Shown in pieces: positions 26,265 through 35,425 of a DNA stretch of 64,000 nt. Both the position numbers and the translations under genes were made by a program. Source of the DNA: JBGPLJ01 sp963826145 (GTDB lineage Bacteria > Pseudomonadota > Gammaproteobacteria > Steroidobacterales > Steroidobacteraceae); contig CAWGVW010000002.1 in assembly GCA_963826145.1 (NCBI GenBank), positions 186,001 to 250,000 of the forward strand, in the 5' to 3' direction. Each line of letters begins with the position of its first letter. Within the stretch, counting starts at the first letter, position 1. The notes beneath the pieces were generated by a model that worked only from the letters and a program-made list of their open reading frames with translations, was not told where the DNA came from and ran no database searches.

Positions 26265-27569
26265 ATGAACACCGCACCGCTGCTCGAAGTCCGCGACGTT
26301 CGCAAGACCTTTCCGAAATCCGATGGCGGCGAGCTCCTCGTCCTGGAAGGTGTCAATGTGCGCGTCGGCGAGGGCGAGATTGTGGGCCTCCTTGGACGAT
26401 CCGGGTCGGGGAAGTCCACGTTGCTGCGGCTGATCGCGGGTCTCTCCGTGCCGAGTGGCGGAACGTGCACCTACCTCGGCCAGCCGGTGGACGGGCCCGC
26501 ACGCGGGATCGCCATGGTGTTCCAGAGCTTCGCGATCTTCCCGTGGCTCACCGTGTTCGAGAACGTCGCGCTCGGACTTGAAGCGCGCCGCCTGCCGAAG
26601 GACGAGATCCGGCGCCGGTCGCTTGCCGCGATCGATCTCATCGGCCTAGACGGGTTCGAGTCCGCCTACCCGCGCGAGCTTTCGGGCGGCATGCGCCAGC
26701 GCGTTGGCTTCGCGCGCGCCCTCGTGGTGCATCCGACCATTCTCCTGATGGACGAGCCGTTTTCGGCGCTCGACGTGCTGACCGCTGAAACCCTGCGCTC
26801 GGACTTTCTGGATCTGTGGACGGAAGGCCGCATGCCCATCAAGGGCGTCGTGCTCGTGACCCACAACATCGAGGAGGCCGTATTGATGTGCGACCGCATC
26901 CTCGTGTTCGGCAGCAATCCCGGCCGCATCCTGAGTGAAATCCCCGTGACGCTGCCGCAGCCGCGCAACCGGCTCGATCCGAGTTTTCGTGCGCTGGTCG
27001 AGCGGATCTACGTGGAAATGACCGCGCGCATGACCACGGAAGGTGCAAACACGCGCAATGAGCTATTTCCGGGCACCGGTATCGGCAGCGTCCTGCCGCG
27101 GGTGTCCTCAAACCTGCTGTCTGGACTGATGGAGACCGTGGCGGCGCCGCCCTTCAACGGGACAGCGGATCTGCCGAAGATCGCCCACGACCTGCAGATG
27201 GCCATCGACGAGCTGTTTCCGGTCGCTGAAACGCTGCAGATGATGCGCTTCGCCGAAGTTGCGGGCGGCGACATCAAGCTAACGGACGTCGGGCTCGCGT
27301 TCGCCAATGCCGCCCTCGATGAGCGCAAGCGGATATTTTCCCGGCAGCTCTTGAACTACGTGCCGCTAGCTGCGCACATCCGGCGCGTACTCGATGAACG
27401 CCCGTCGCACGTTGCGCGCAAGAGCCGCTTCTTCGACGAACTCGAGGACTTCATGACCGACGACGACGCAGAGCAGACGCTGCGGGCCATCGTCAGCTGG
27501 GCGCGCTATGCGGAAGCCTTCGCCTACGACGACGAACACGCACAGTTCAGCCTGGAAAATCCGAGCTGA
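26265..27569 (+). CDS. ABC transporter ATPase with C-terminal AAA-associated domain
   Basis: A 434-aa nucleotide-binding subunit. Residues about 1-255 form the ATPase: Walker A GRSGSGKST (44-52), Q-loop MVFQSFAIFPW, signature LSGGMRQRVGFARAL and Walker B LLMDEPFSALD. Residues about 285-430 form an AAA-associated C-terminal domain found in some nitrate/sulfonate-type ATPases (LPKIAHDLQMAIDELFPVAETLQMMRFAEVAGGDIKLTDVGLAFANA). It partners the duplicated permease encoded just upstream. The extra domain probably senses a regulatory ligand. Confidence 0.9.
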   Translation: MNTAPLLEVRDVRKTFPKSDGGELLVLEGVNVRVGEGEIVGLLGRSGSGKSTLLRLIAGLSVPSGGTCTYLGQPVDGPARGIAMVFQSFAIFPWLTVFENVALGLEARRLPKDEIRRRSLAAIDLIGLDGFESAYPRELSGGMRQRVGFARALVVHPTILLMDEPFSALDVLTAETLRSDFLDLWTEGRMPIKGVVLVTHNIEEAVLMCDRILVFGSNPGRILSEIPVTLPQPRNRLDPSFRALVERIYVEMTARMTTEGANTRNELFPGTGIGSVLPRVSSNLLSGLMETVAAPPFNGTADLPKIAHDLQMAIDELFPVAETLQMMRFAEVAGGDIKLTDVGLAFANAALDERKRIFSRQLLNYVPLAAHIRRVLDERPSHVARKSRFFDELEDFMTDDDAEQTLRAIVSWARYAEAFAYDDEHAQFSLENPS

Positions 27570-27588
27570 GGATCGGGTTCAAACCCCG

Positions 27589-29094
27589 CTAGGCCATTCT
27601 TCGCGGCTGCAGCCACTTCGGCAGCAGTTCGTAGGGGTCGACCTTGTCCTCGGCGTTATAAGCGACGCCCATTTCGGCGAGGCGGCGCTGAATGGTCCCT
27701 TCACGCCAGGCATCGAAGAGCTCGGTGCAACCGCCGATGTGCTCCCGGCCGATGTAGATCTGCGGAATGGTTTTCGCGCCCGTCCGGTCGGCGAGCACGG
27801 CGCGAATCTTGCCGCCGAGATCGCCCGTCTGATAGGCAACGGAGTCGAGATCGACGCTGCGATAGGCGATGCCGAGCTGTTTGAAAAGATTCCGCACGGC
27901 CCAGCAGAATTCGCACCACTCGAGCGCAAAGATCACGATGGGTTCATCACGCACAAACTCGGTGACCAGCCGTTCCGCGTGAGCGTCCACCACATCCGGC
28001 GCCGATTCGGCGACCGGCGCGGCTGGTGCTGCCGGCGCCACCGGCGGCGGTGCATCGAAACGGTAACCCGGAGTTGAGCGCGACAAAGCGATCTCCTCCG
28101 CTGTCATGGCTTCGCCAATGTCCGCAAATAACGGCGTCGAGAGGTAGCGTTCACCGGTGTCGGGCAACATGCAGACGATGTTCGTGCCGGGCTTCGAACG
28201 CCGCGCAACGGTCAATGCCGCCGCAAGAGTCGCGCCGCTCGACGTGCCGACGAAGATGCCTTCCTGGCGTGCGAGTTCGCGCGCGAGGCGCAGTGCATCG
28301 TCGCCCGCGACCGGCACGATTTCATCGATATGCTTGGCCGCGACCGCATCTTCCGTCAGCCGCGATATGAAATCGGGCGCCCAGCCCTGCATCAGGTGCG
28401 GACGAAAGTTCGGATGGCTCTGCGACGGCCCGCCGGCCGCATTGCGCGGCTGCGGAATGCCGCTCGCGAGCACCGGGGAGTTATCCGGCTCCGCCGCGAT
28501 GACTTTTGTCGACGGTGACTTTTTCTTCAACACCCGGGAAACACCCTTCAGCGTTCCACCGGTACCGAAACCCGTGACCCAGTAGTCGAGCCGCTCGCCG
28601 GCGAAGTCCGCGAGAATCTCCTCCGCCGTTGTGCGCGAGTGCACGTCCGCGTTCGCCGGGTTCTCGAACTGCTTGCACAGGAACCAGCCATGCTTCTCGG
28701 CGAGCTCCACGGCTTTCGCGAGCATGCCGCTGCCCTTCTCCGCCGCAGGCGTCAAGACGACCTTGGCGCCGAGAAAGCGCAGGAGCTTGCGCCGCTCGAC
28801 GCTGAAATTCTCGGCCATCGTCACGACGAGCGGATAGCCTTTGTGCGCGCAGACCATCGCAAGGCCGATGCCCGTGTTGCCGCTCGTCGCCTCGATGACG
28901 GTTTGTCCGGGCCTCAATGCGCCCGTCCGTTCCGCGTCCTCGATGATGGCGTGCGCCATACGGTCCTTGACTGACCCCATCGGATTGAAGGACTCGACCT
29001 TCACGTAGACGTTGACGCCGGGCGGCGCGAGCTTGTTGAGCCTGACGAGCGGCGTGTTGCCGATCGTTTCCAGGATGTTTGCGTAGCGCGTCAT
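27589..29094 (-). CDS. Cysteine synthase - glutaredoxin fusion
   Basis: A 501-aa two-domain protein. Residues 1 to about 345 are O-acetylserine sulfhydrylase (cysteine synthase A/B type): PLP lysine K43 in MGSVKDR, substrate loop EATSGNTGIG, phosphate site TGFGTGGTLKG, and GTSSGATLAAAL. An Ala/Pro-rich linker (about 348-362) leads to a glutaredoxin-like domain (about 380-470) with dithiol motif C394-E-F-C397, the cis-Pro TIPQIYI and GGCTELFDA. The fusion would couple cysteine formation from O-acetylserine to thiol redox control. Its ATG lies 2 bp after the TetR gene's stop, so the two are one operon. Confidence 0.88.
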   Translation of the reverse strand: MTRYANILETIGNTPLVRLNKLAPPGVNVYVKVESFNPMGSVKDRMAHAIIEDAERTGALRPGQTVIEATSGNTGIGLAMVCAHKGYPLVVTMAENFSVERRKLLRFLGAKVVLTPAAEKGSGMLAKAVELAEKHGWFLCKQFENPANADVHSRTTAEEILADFAGERLDYWVTGFGTGGTLKGVSRVLKKKSPSTKVIAAEPDNSPVLASGIPQPRNAAGGPSQSHPNFRPHLMQGWAPDFISRLTEDAVAAKHIDEIVPVAGDDALRLARELARQEGIFVGTSSGATLAAALTVARRSKPGTNIVCMLPDTGERYLSTPLFADIGEAMTAEEIALSRSTPGYRFDAPPPVAPAAPAAPVAESAPDVVDAHAERLVTEFVRDEPIVIFALEWCEFCWAVRNLFKQLGIAYRSVDLDSVAYQTGDLGGKIRAVLADRTGAKTIPQIYIGREHIGGCTELFDAWREGTIQRRLAEMGVAYNAEDKVDPYELLPKWLQPRRMA

Positions 29095-29096
29095 GA

Positions 29097-29747
29097 TTAC
29101 CTCGCCATTGCCTTGCGGCGCGAGGATCCGCGCCGGGTGTTCGACGTGCGCATCTGCGCACCGAGATTGTCCAGGAGTTGCGCCGCGGAGTTCGCAAAGC
29201 GGGCGACATCGCCGTATGGACGGGCGACGAGCATCGCGCCTTCGAGCCCGCTCAAGAGCATGCGCGCCACTTCCCGTGCGCTGCCCCGCTTGTGGAAGAG
29301 ACCGGCGCGCCTGCCCTCATCGATGATGCCGGCGAGCCAGGCCTCGTTCAGATCGAAGAACCGGCGGATTTCCGACTGCATGCCCTCGGGGAGCGATCCG
29401 AATTCCGCAGCCAGCATCCCGCAGAGGCACAGGCGCCGCTCGCGCAGCACGTCTTCGTAGAGCTTCACGTAGCGCTTGAGCTTCACGGAAGCGTCGACGC
29501 GTGCTGACTCGATCGCAGCGAGTGCGCTCAGGAAGAACGCGCTGTAACGCACAAGGAGCGCGCGCCCGAGCGCCTCCTTCGTCGGGAAGTGATGATGCAG
29601 GCTCGCCTTGCGTATGCCGAGTTCGTCGGCGATATCCGCATAGCTGAACCAGTTGAACCCCATGGTCTGGACCAGCCGTTCCGCCGTATCGAGCACCCGG
29701 GTCGAAGTGTCGGTGCGGCTCGTCCTGCGCTGCAATGATTCGTTCAT
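29097..29747 (-). CDS. TetR-family transcriptional regulator
   Basis: 216 aa from ATG 29747. The N-terminal HTH (about 10-60) has VLDTAERLVQTMGFNWFSYADIADELGIRKASLHHHFPTKEALG, the standard TetR pattern; the rest is an all-helical ligand domain with a Cys-rich patch RRLCLCGMLAAE. Its 3' end is coupled to the cysteine synthase-glutaredoxin gene. A 20-bp palindrome lies 31 bp upstream of its start, in the gap shared with a divergent methyltransferase gene, the usual place for autorepression and control of the divergent partner. Confidence 0.9.
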   Translation of the reverse strand: MNESLQRRTSRTDTSTRVLDTAERLVQTMGFNWFSYADIADELGIRKASLHHHFPTKEALGRALLVRYSAFFLSALAAIESARVDASVKLKRYVKLYEDVLRERRLCLCGMLAAEFGSLPEGMQSEIRRFFDLNEAWLAGIIDEGRRAGLFHKRGSAREVARMLLSGLEGAMLVARPYGDVARFANSAAQLLDNLGAQMRTSNTRRGSSRRKAMAR

Positions 29748-29777
29748 GGCGCCCGAGTGTATCAGGAAGCTTGCATA

Positions 29778-29797
29778 TCTACCTACTAGTTGGTAGA
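29778..29797. promoter_or_regulatory. Probable TetR operator
   Basis: TCTACCTACTAGTTGGTAGA, a 20-bp palindrome with one mismatched pair, lies between the divergent TetR (29747) and methyltransferase (29828) starts. Its length and symmetry fit TetR-family operators. Confidence 0.7.
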
Positions 29798-29827
29798 ACA
29801 GCCGCCCCAACCCGCGGAGAAGCAGCC

Positions 29828-30880
29828 ATGGCCGTCGATGAAGCAAAGCTCAATGCGTTTCTCGGTAAAGCGGTCGGCGATCTCGGAGCCGCGATCGGCG
29901 CCGTCCTCATTTCCATCGGCGACGAACTTGGGCTCTATCGCGAACTCGCGAAGGCCGCGGCGAGCGCCGCCGAGCTCGCAGCGCGCACGAAAACGCACGA
30001 GCGCTATGTCCGCGAATGGCTTGCCGCCCAGGCGGCGGGCGGCTACGTCGACTACGACCCCGCCACCTCGAAATATTCCCTCAACGCCGAGCAGGCGCTG
30101 TGTCTCGCGGATCCCAGCGGGCCGGTCGACCTGCCCGGCGCCTATTCGATCGTGCAGGATCTGTTTCACGTGCGGGAGCGGGCGCTGAAGAATTTTCGCA
30201 CGGGCCAGGGTATGGAATGGGGCGAGCACCACGCATGCCTTTTTCACGGGACGGAGCGCTTCTTCCGTGCCGGCTACAACGCGAACCTGCTCGCCGGCTG
30301 GCTGCCCGCGCTCGACGGCGTCGTCGAGAAGTTCAAACGCGGCGCACACGCTCTGGACGTCGGATGCGGGCATGGGGCGAGCACCATCCTGATGGCGAAG
30401 GCGTTTCCGAAGTCGGAATTTGTCGGGATCGACTACCACGCCCCTTCCATCGAGACGGCAAGGCAGCGCGCGAGCGCGGCCGGCGTGTCGAACGCGCGCT
30501 TCGAAGTCGCGGACGCCACGACCTACAAGGGCGGCGACTACGACTTCATTGCGTTCTTCGACTGCCTGCACGACATGGCGGATCCCGCGGGCGCGGCCAA
30601 ACACGCGCGGCGCGCGCTGAAAGCCGACGGACACTGCATGATCGTCGAGCCGTTCGCGGGCGACCGCGTCGAGGACAATCTCAATCCGGTTGGCCGGGTC
30701 TACTACGGCGCATCGTCCCTTATCTGCGTACCGGTCTCCCTCGCCAAGCACGGCCCCGCGCTCGGCGCACAGGCCGGCGAAGCGCGCTTGCGCGATGTCG
30801 TCGTGGACCAAGGCGGGTTCAGCCGGTTTCGCCGTGCGACCGAGACGCCGTTCAACATCGTGCTCGAGGCGAGGCCTTGA
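29828..30880 (+). CDS. SAM-dependent methyltransferase with N-terminal winged helix
   Basis: 350 aa from ATG 29828. Residues about 25-95 form a winged-helix-like region (ISIGDELGLYRELAKAA; TKTHERYVREWLAAQAAGGYVDYD) as in Rv2258c-type methyltransferases. The class I methyltransferase core follows, with motif I LDVGCGHGAS (176-185), the acidic loop VGIDYHAPS and FDCLHDMADP. Substrate is unknown. It is divergent from the tetR/cysteine synthase-glutaredoxin operon across a TetR-type palindrome, so it is probably co-regulated with sulfur or thiol metabolism. A longer open frame (from 29735) is rejected because it runs through the operator. Confidence 0.85.
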   Translation: MAVDEAKLNAFLGKAVGDLGAAIGAVLISIGDELGLYRELAKAAASAAELAARTKTHERYVREWLAAQAAGGYVDYDPATSKYSLNAEQALCLADPSGPVDLPGAYSIVQDLFHVRERALKNFRTGQGMEWGEHHACLFHGTERFFRAGYNANLLAGWLPALDGVVEKFKRGAHALDVGCGHGASTILMAKAFPKSEFVGIDYHAPSIETARQRASAAGVSNARFEVADATTYKGGDYDFIAFFDCLHDMADPAGAAKHARRALKADGHCMIVEPFAGDRVEDNLNPVGRVYYGASSLICVPVSLAKHGPALGAQAGEARLRDVVVDQGGFSRFRRATETPFNIVLEARP

Positions 30881-30896
30881 GTCAGAAGGCCTCGCC
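30868..30896. terminator. Bidirectional hairpin spanning two convergent stop codons
   Basis: GGCGAGGCCTT and AAGGCCTCGCC form a perfect 11-bp stem around a 7-base loop. The stops of the methyltransferase (30878-30880) and the outer-membrane protein (30882-30884) both fall in or beside the loop, so one structure ends both transcripts. Confidence 0.75.
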
Positions 30897-32111
30897 GACG
30901 GCGACGTACAACGTGCCCTCATCATTGCCCTGCGCATAGTCGACCCGCAGCGTCACTCCGTTCTTCGGTTCGACCACGAAGCGCACGCCGACGCCGCCCG
31001 AGTACAGGGTCTCGTCGAGGCTGAAGTCGCCGAATTTCGGGGCAGCCTGCGCGATGCCTGCAAACGCAGCCAGGATCCAGCGCGGACGCACTTGCCAGCG
31101 GTATTCCGCTTGAGCTGCCGCCATGGCATCGCCGCGATGCTGGCCGTAAGCGTAGCCGCGCAGCAGTGACATCTGGCCGATCTGGCATTGCATGAAGAAC
31201 GGCGGATCCTTGGCCGTCGCACACAGGTACGCCTGCCACGCCAGCACGTCGCGCCCGCGCATTGTCTTGTATTGCCGGTAGTTCACTTCGTAGCGATTGA
31301 GGGCAACATCGCTCCCGAGCGAATCGGCGTAAAAGTCGACGCCGGCATCGAGCGCGATTCCGCTGCGCGGGTAGTAGGCGCTGTCGCGCGTGTCGTAGGA
31401 GTACGTCGGGCCGAGGCTGTTCACCTTCAGATCCCTGCCGATCTCGTCCGTGATCGACGCCGGCAATTCCGGCGGGAGCTCGCCGCGCGGTTCGGTTCTC
31501 AGCTTGCCAGCCTTCAAGCTCACGCCGAGGTAACTGCTCGGCGCGATTCGAACTTGCGCGTTGGCGAGCCCGCCATAGGCCACCTGGCTGATCGGAACAT
31601 TGACGATGTCGCCTGTCACGGCGGAAGTCCCGCCGAGGTCGTAGCGCAAGTCGGCATAGACGCCGCCGCCCGTCACGCGGAAGCGGTCCTCCTTTATATA
31701 GAGCTTGCCGCCGAGCCCACCGCCGATGCTCCCGCCATCCATCCACATCGCGAAGGCGCCGACGACCGAGGGCGGCGAGACCCTGTCGGCGGGATCGAGC
31801 TTGAAAATATAGGCAGCCACGCCGATCAGACCGTTGCCGAGCGCTGGATCCACTCGCGGAATCGGCACGGCCAGAAACTGTCCGCGCTTCGTCTTTTTCG
31901 CGGCGCCGGCAGCGGGCGCATTCACACTGGTGTTGGACGAACTTGCCGCTGGCGGCAGGCCAACCGACATGGCTTCCATTCCGGTTGACCAGGCACCGGG
32001 ATTCGCCGCCGAGTCACCCTCGGTCGCATTCGCTGGTTCCTCGCCATTCGCCGTCATCGCGAGCGCGCCGAGGCAGGCGAGACACACGACTCGGATGTAC
32101 TTCGCGCTCAC
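30882..32111 (-). CDS. Outer-membrane beta-barrel protein, bacterial surface antigen (Omp85 barrel-like) family
   Basis: About 410 aa. The N-terminus has a signal segment (VVCLACLGALAMTANG) and an Ala/Ser-rich linker. The rest is a barrel with alternating strands: PRVDPALGNGLIGVAAYIF, RFRVTGGGVYADLRYDLGG, SYDTRDSAYYPRSGIALDAGVDFY (the common SxDTRDS pattern), and a C-terminal strand ending in Phe. The LLRGYAYGQHRGDAMAAAQAEYRW segment matches the Omp85-type RGY motif. It lacks POTRA domains, as expected for the small surface-antigen family. The start is uncertain: GTG 32111 is chosen to place the signal peptide at the N-terminus, and the frame is open to 32222. Confidence 0.72.
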   Translation of the reverse strand: MSAKYIRVVCLACLGALAMTANGEEPANATEGDSAANPGAWSTGMEAMSVGLPPAASSSNTSVNAPAAGAAKKTKRGQFLAVPIPRVDPALGNGLIGVAAYIFKLDPADRVSPPSVVGAFAMWMDGGSIGGGLGGKLYIKEDRFRVTGGGVYADLRYDLGGTSAVTGDIVNVPISQVAYGGLANAQVRIAPSSYLGVSLKAGKLRTEPRGELPPELPASITDEIGRDLKVNSLGPTYSYDTRDSAYYPRSGIALDAGVDFYADSLGSDVALNRYEVNYRQYKTMRGRDVLAWQAYLCATAKDPPFFMQCQIGQMSLLRGYAYGQHRGDAMAAAQAEYRWQVRPRWILAAFAGIAQAAPKFGDFSLDETLYSGGVGVRFVVEPKNGVTLRVDYAQGNDEGTLYVAVGEAF

Positions 32112-32213
32112 CAAAACGAATATGGCCACGGCTACACAGAATATAGAAAGTGGGGCCAGATGACGCCCACAACTATCTTGGCCCGGAAGTATCCGGTCGA
32201 GTAATCTCGACGC

Positions 32214-34019
32214 ATGAACCAAGCAAGTTCCCGACTGGCCCTCCTCGATTGGCTGCCCGCCTACCGCAAGGAGTGGCTGCGGTTCGATATCGTGGCAGGC
32301 CTCACGACGGCTGCCGTTGTCATCCCGAAGGCCATGGCGTACGCGACGATCGCGGGACTCCCGGTTCAGGTGGGCCTCTACACGGCGTTCGTACCACTCA
32401 TTATCTATGCGGTCCTCGGGACGTCGCGCCCGATGAGTACCACGACGACGACGACGCTTGCGATCCTGACCGGCGCGGCGCTGGGCGAAGCGGTGCCCAA
32501 CGGTGATGCAGCGGCGCTACTTCAAGTCACAGCGCTCCTCACACTGATGGTGGGCTGCATTCTCATCGTGGCTTCCGTGCTGCGTCTTGGGTTTGTGGCC
32601 AACTTCATTTCGGAACCGGTGCTGATCGGCTTCAAGGCCGGCATCGGCGTCGTGATCATCATCGATCAGGTACCCAAGATCCTCGGCATCCACTTCCCCA
32701 AGAGTTCGTTCCTGCATAACGTACTTTCCATAGGCCAGGGGCTCTCGCATTTGTCGATGGCCACGCTGGCCGTCGGTGTCGGCACCATGGTCCTCCTAGC
32801 CGCCATCGAGAAATTCCGGCCGCGCTGGCCGGCCCCGCTCATCGTTGTCGCACTCGCCATCGCGGCCGTTGGCTGGTTCGGCCTTGCGAGCCATGGCGTT
32901 GAGCTGGTGGGGGCAATCCCGTCCGGCGTCCCTGTATTCAGCGTGCCCGGGCTCGCGCTTGCGGAACAACTCTGGCCAGCCGCTCTCGGTATCTCGCTGA
33001 TGAGCTTCACGGAAACGGCCGCGGTCGGGCGTGCATTCGCGAAAACCGACGAGCCGACGCCAAGGCCGAACGCCGAACTGTTCGCGACCGGCATGGCGAA
33101 TGCGGTTGGTGCCTTTCTCGGATCGATGCCGGGGGGCGGCGGCATGTCCCAGACGGCGGTCAATCGCATGACGGGCGCGCGCACGCAGATCGCGGGTCTT
33201 GTCACGGCCGCGATGACATTGCTGACGATGCTGCTGCTCGCGCCGCTCCTTGGTCTCATGCCGCATGCGGTGCTCGCGGGCGTCGTCATCGTCTATTCCA
33301 TCGGGCTGATCAAGCCGGCGGACTTTCGCAGCATGCTCGCGATTCGACGCACCGAATTCATCTGGGCGGCCGCTGCATTCCTTGGTGTGATGTTGATCGG
33401 CACCTTGAAGGGCATCCTCGTGGCGATCATCGTTTCGATCGTCGCGCTCGCCCAGCAGGCGGCCAATCCGCCCGTGCATGTTCTCGGGCGCAAACGCGGG
33501 ACGAATGTCTTCCGGCCTCGTTCGCCCGAGCAGCCGGATGACGAGACTTTCCCGGGCCTGTTGCTGCTGCGGCCGGAAGGCCGCCTTTTCTTCCTCAATG
33601 CCGAGCGGGTGGCGGAACGGATGCGCCCGCTGCAGGCCGAGGCCAAACCGAAAGTTGTCGTGCTCGACCTGAGCGCGGTCTTCGATCTCGAATACACGGC
33701 GCTGAAGATGCTCATCGAGGCCGAGGCGCGCCAGCGCGAAGCGGGCGTGACGTTCTGGCTGGCCGGGCTCAACCCGGATGTCCTGGCGGTGGTCCAGCGC
33801 TCATCGCTCGGCAAGACGCTCGGTCGCGAGGGGCTGCTCCATAACCTGGAGATCGCGGTCGACAGGTATCCAGGCGCTCAAGGGTCAAGCAGGAGAACCG
33901 CATGGCTGACAAACCGAAGGATGCCGGCACCGTCCAGGCACTGCTCGATCGCCTCAACACGCAGCGCCTGCCGCGGGCGCTCGACCTCAAGAGCAAGGTC
34001 GACAAAGGCGAGAAGCTGA
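32214..34019 (+). CDS. SulP-family anion transporter with STAS domain
   Basis: An inner-membrane sulfate/bicarbonate-type carrier. Residues about 15-420 hold the SLC26/SulP membrane domain (VVIPKAMAYATIAGLPVQVGLY; STTTTTTLAILTG; FTETAAVGRAFAKT; GSMPGGGGMSQTAVNRMTGARTQ); about 440-555 is the STAS domain (LLLLRPEGRLFFLNAERVAERM; VVVLDLSAVFDLEYTALKMLIEAEARQREAGV). The last 38 or so residues are Arg/Ser-rich and overlap the next gene in another frame. One extra base near 33864 would end the protein at TGA 33907-33909 (GEPHG tail), an 8-bp overlap with the next start, so the true end is probably there. Confidence 0.88.
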   Translation: MNQASSRLALLDWLPAYRKEWLRFDIVAGLTTAAVVIPKAMAYATIAGLPVQVGLYTAFVPLIIYAVLGTSRPMSTTTTTTLAILTGAALGEAVPNGDAAALLQVTALLTLMVGCILIVASVLRLGFVANFISEPVLIGFKAGIGVVIIIDQVPKILGIHFPKSSFLHNVLSIGQGLSHLSMATLAVGVGTMVLLAAIEKFRPRWPAPLIVVALAIAAVGWFGLASHGVELVGAIPSGVPVFSVPGLALAEQLWPAALGISLMSFTETAAVGRAFAKTDEPTPRPNAELFATGMANAVGAFLGSMPGGGGMSQTAVNRMTGARTQIAGLVTAAMTLLTMLLLAPLLGLMPHAVLAGVVIVYSIGLIKPADFRSMLAIRRTEFIWAAAAFLGVMLIGTLKGILVAIIVSIVALAQQAANPPVHVLGRKRGTNVFRPRSPEQPDDETFPGLLLLRPEGRLFFLNAERVAERMRPLQAEAKPKVVVLDLSAVFDLEYTALKMLIEAEARQREAGVTFWLAGLNPDVLAVVQRSSLGKTLGREGLLHNLEIAVDRYPGAQGSSRRTAWLTNRRMPAPSRHCSIASTRSACRGRSTSRARSTKARS

Positions 34020-34181
34020 ACGATTACGACATGCAGTTCCTGAAGATCGGTGTTCGAGGATGCCGGCAGCGCCCAGACGCTGATTGCGAAACATCCCGAG
34101 CTGCAACCGCTGGTCGCGCGTCTCATCGGACTCTACAGCGAGATCACGAACAAAGCGGTCGAAAACGAACAGAAGAAATGA
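33902..34181 (+). CDS. Small helical protein preceding PPK2, frameshifted
   Basis: From ATG 33902 (AGGAGA upstream) it begins MADKPKDAGTVQALLDRLNTQRLPRAL and LKSKVDKGEKLNDYDMQFLK, then after about 34050 continues in another frame as VFEDAGSAQTLIAKHPELQ and IGLYSEITNKAVENEQKK to TGA at 34179-34181. One indel gives about 93 aa, all helical and charged. I do not know a function; its placement between SulP and PPK2 with short gaps suggests one operon. Confidence 0.6.
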
Positions 34182-34191
34182 GGTCACGGCA

Positions 34192-35017
34192 ATGAAAGGC
34201 AAGAAGAACAAGACTCGCGAAGAAGTCGGGCGATGAGGCGTCCGAAGGGCTGAAGCGCAAGGACTACGACAAGGCGATGGAACGGCTGCACATCGAGCTC
34301 GTGAAATTGCAGCAGTGGGTCGTTCACAAGGGACTCAAGGTCTGCATCGTGTTCGAGGGCCGCGATGGCGCCGGCAAGGGCGGAACCATCAAGGCGATCA
34401 CCGAGCGCGTAAGTCCCCGCATATTCCGGGTCGTTGCGTTGCCGGCGCCGACCGAGCGCGAAAAGAGCCAGATGTACATCCAGCGCTATCTGCCGTACCT
34501 CCCCGCGGCGGGGAAATCGTCATCTTCGATCGCAGCTGGTACAACCGCGCCGGAGTCGAACGCGTGATGGGGTTTTGTTCCGGAAGAGGGCGTGAAGAAA
34601 TTCCTCAAGATGGCGCCGCCGGTCGAGAAGGCGATCGTCGACTCGGGAGTCATCCTCATCAAGTACTGGCTGGAGGTGAGCGAGGAGGAGCAGACGCGCC
34701 GGCTCGAGTCGCGCATCGACGATGGTCGCAAGATCTGGAAGCTCTCGGGCATGGATCTACTGTCCTACAGTCGCTGGTACGACTACTCCCGGGCCCGGGA
34801 CGACATGTTCGCCGCAACCGATACCAACTACGCACCCTGGTACGTGGCGCGCACCGACGACAAGCGCCGCGGCCGGCTCAATATCATCACGCACCTGCTG
34901 CGGCAGATCCCCTACAAGAAGCTGCCTCGGGGCAAGGTCAAGCTGCCGAAGCGGCAGAAGCCGGGCGGCTACCGCGAGCCGAACTATCCGTACAAGTACG
35001 TCAAGGAAGTCTTCTGA
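34192..35017 (+). CDS. ppk2: Polyphosphate kinase 2, frameshifted
   Basis: Transfers phosphate between polyphosphate and nucleotides. The product should be about 270 aa from ATG 34192 (MKGKKNKTREEVG). Motifs: Walker A EGRDGAGKGG, the lid RVSPRIFRVVALPAPTEREK, Walker B region FDRSWYNRAGVERVMGFC, and the C-terminal half YWLEVSEEEQTRRLESRIDDGRKIWKLSGMDLLS and RRGRLNIITHLLRQIPYKKLP, all typical of PPK2. Three one-base indels (about 34235, 34512 and 34578) split it; the two longest pieces are 34277-34567 and 34592-35017. The preserved motifs in all pieces argue for sequence error. Confidence 0.82.
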
Positions 35018-35425
35018 CGGGCCCTACTGCGCCGGGATCGTGATCAGCGGCAGGCTTTCGTTGCCGCCGGTATCGGCGAGCGTGAAGAAGAACATGACGG
35101 TCGCGAGCACGCGCTAAAGCGCTTGTTTTAACGGCAACACAGTCATCGCAACCACGGCCGGACGCGTAAATACGACCATGGGCGTATTGCCCGGGCGGGC
35201 CGGGGCTGTCGGACTCGCTTCCGTGGTATTGTCGCGTCCCATTTTCCGCGGCGCCGACCCGGCCATATATCGATAAATTGCACGCATCAAATGTGAAGCG
35301 CGGCGGGGCACGCTTGCGAAATGTCGACAGGCAGGGCGGCCCGATCGGCGGAATCTCGACCTTCCGCCGGCAGCAGAGACATGAGCGACACAGAGATGAA
35401 CATTCGTTACACGAAGGAAGACACC
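35018..35425. other. Intergenic region between ppk2 and the arylsulfatase gene
   Basis: About 408 bp with no convincing gene. On the minus strand 35024-35095 could encode MFFFTLADTGGNESLPLITI ending PAQ; it resembles the C-terminus of a larger protein but has a stop just upstream, so it may be a gene remnant. The 3' part should contain the arylsulfatase promoter; a ribosome site (GAAGGAAG) lies just before 35426. Confidence 0.35.
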
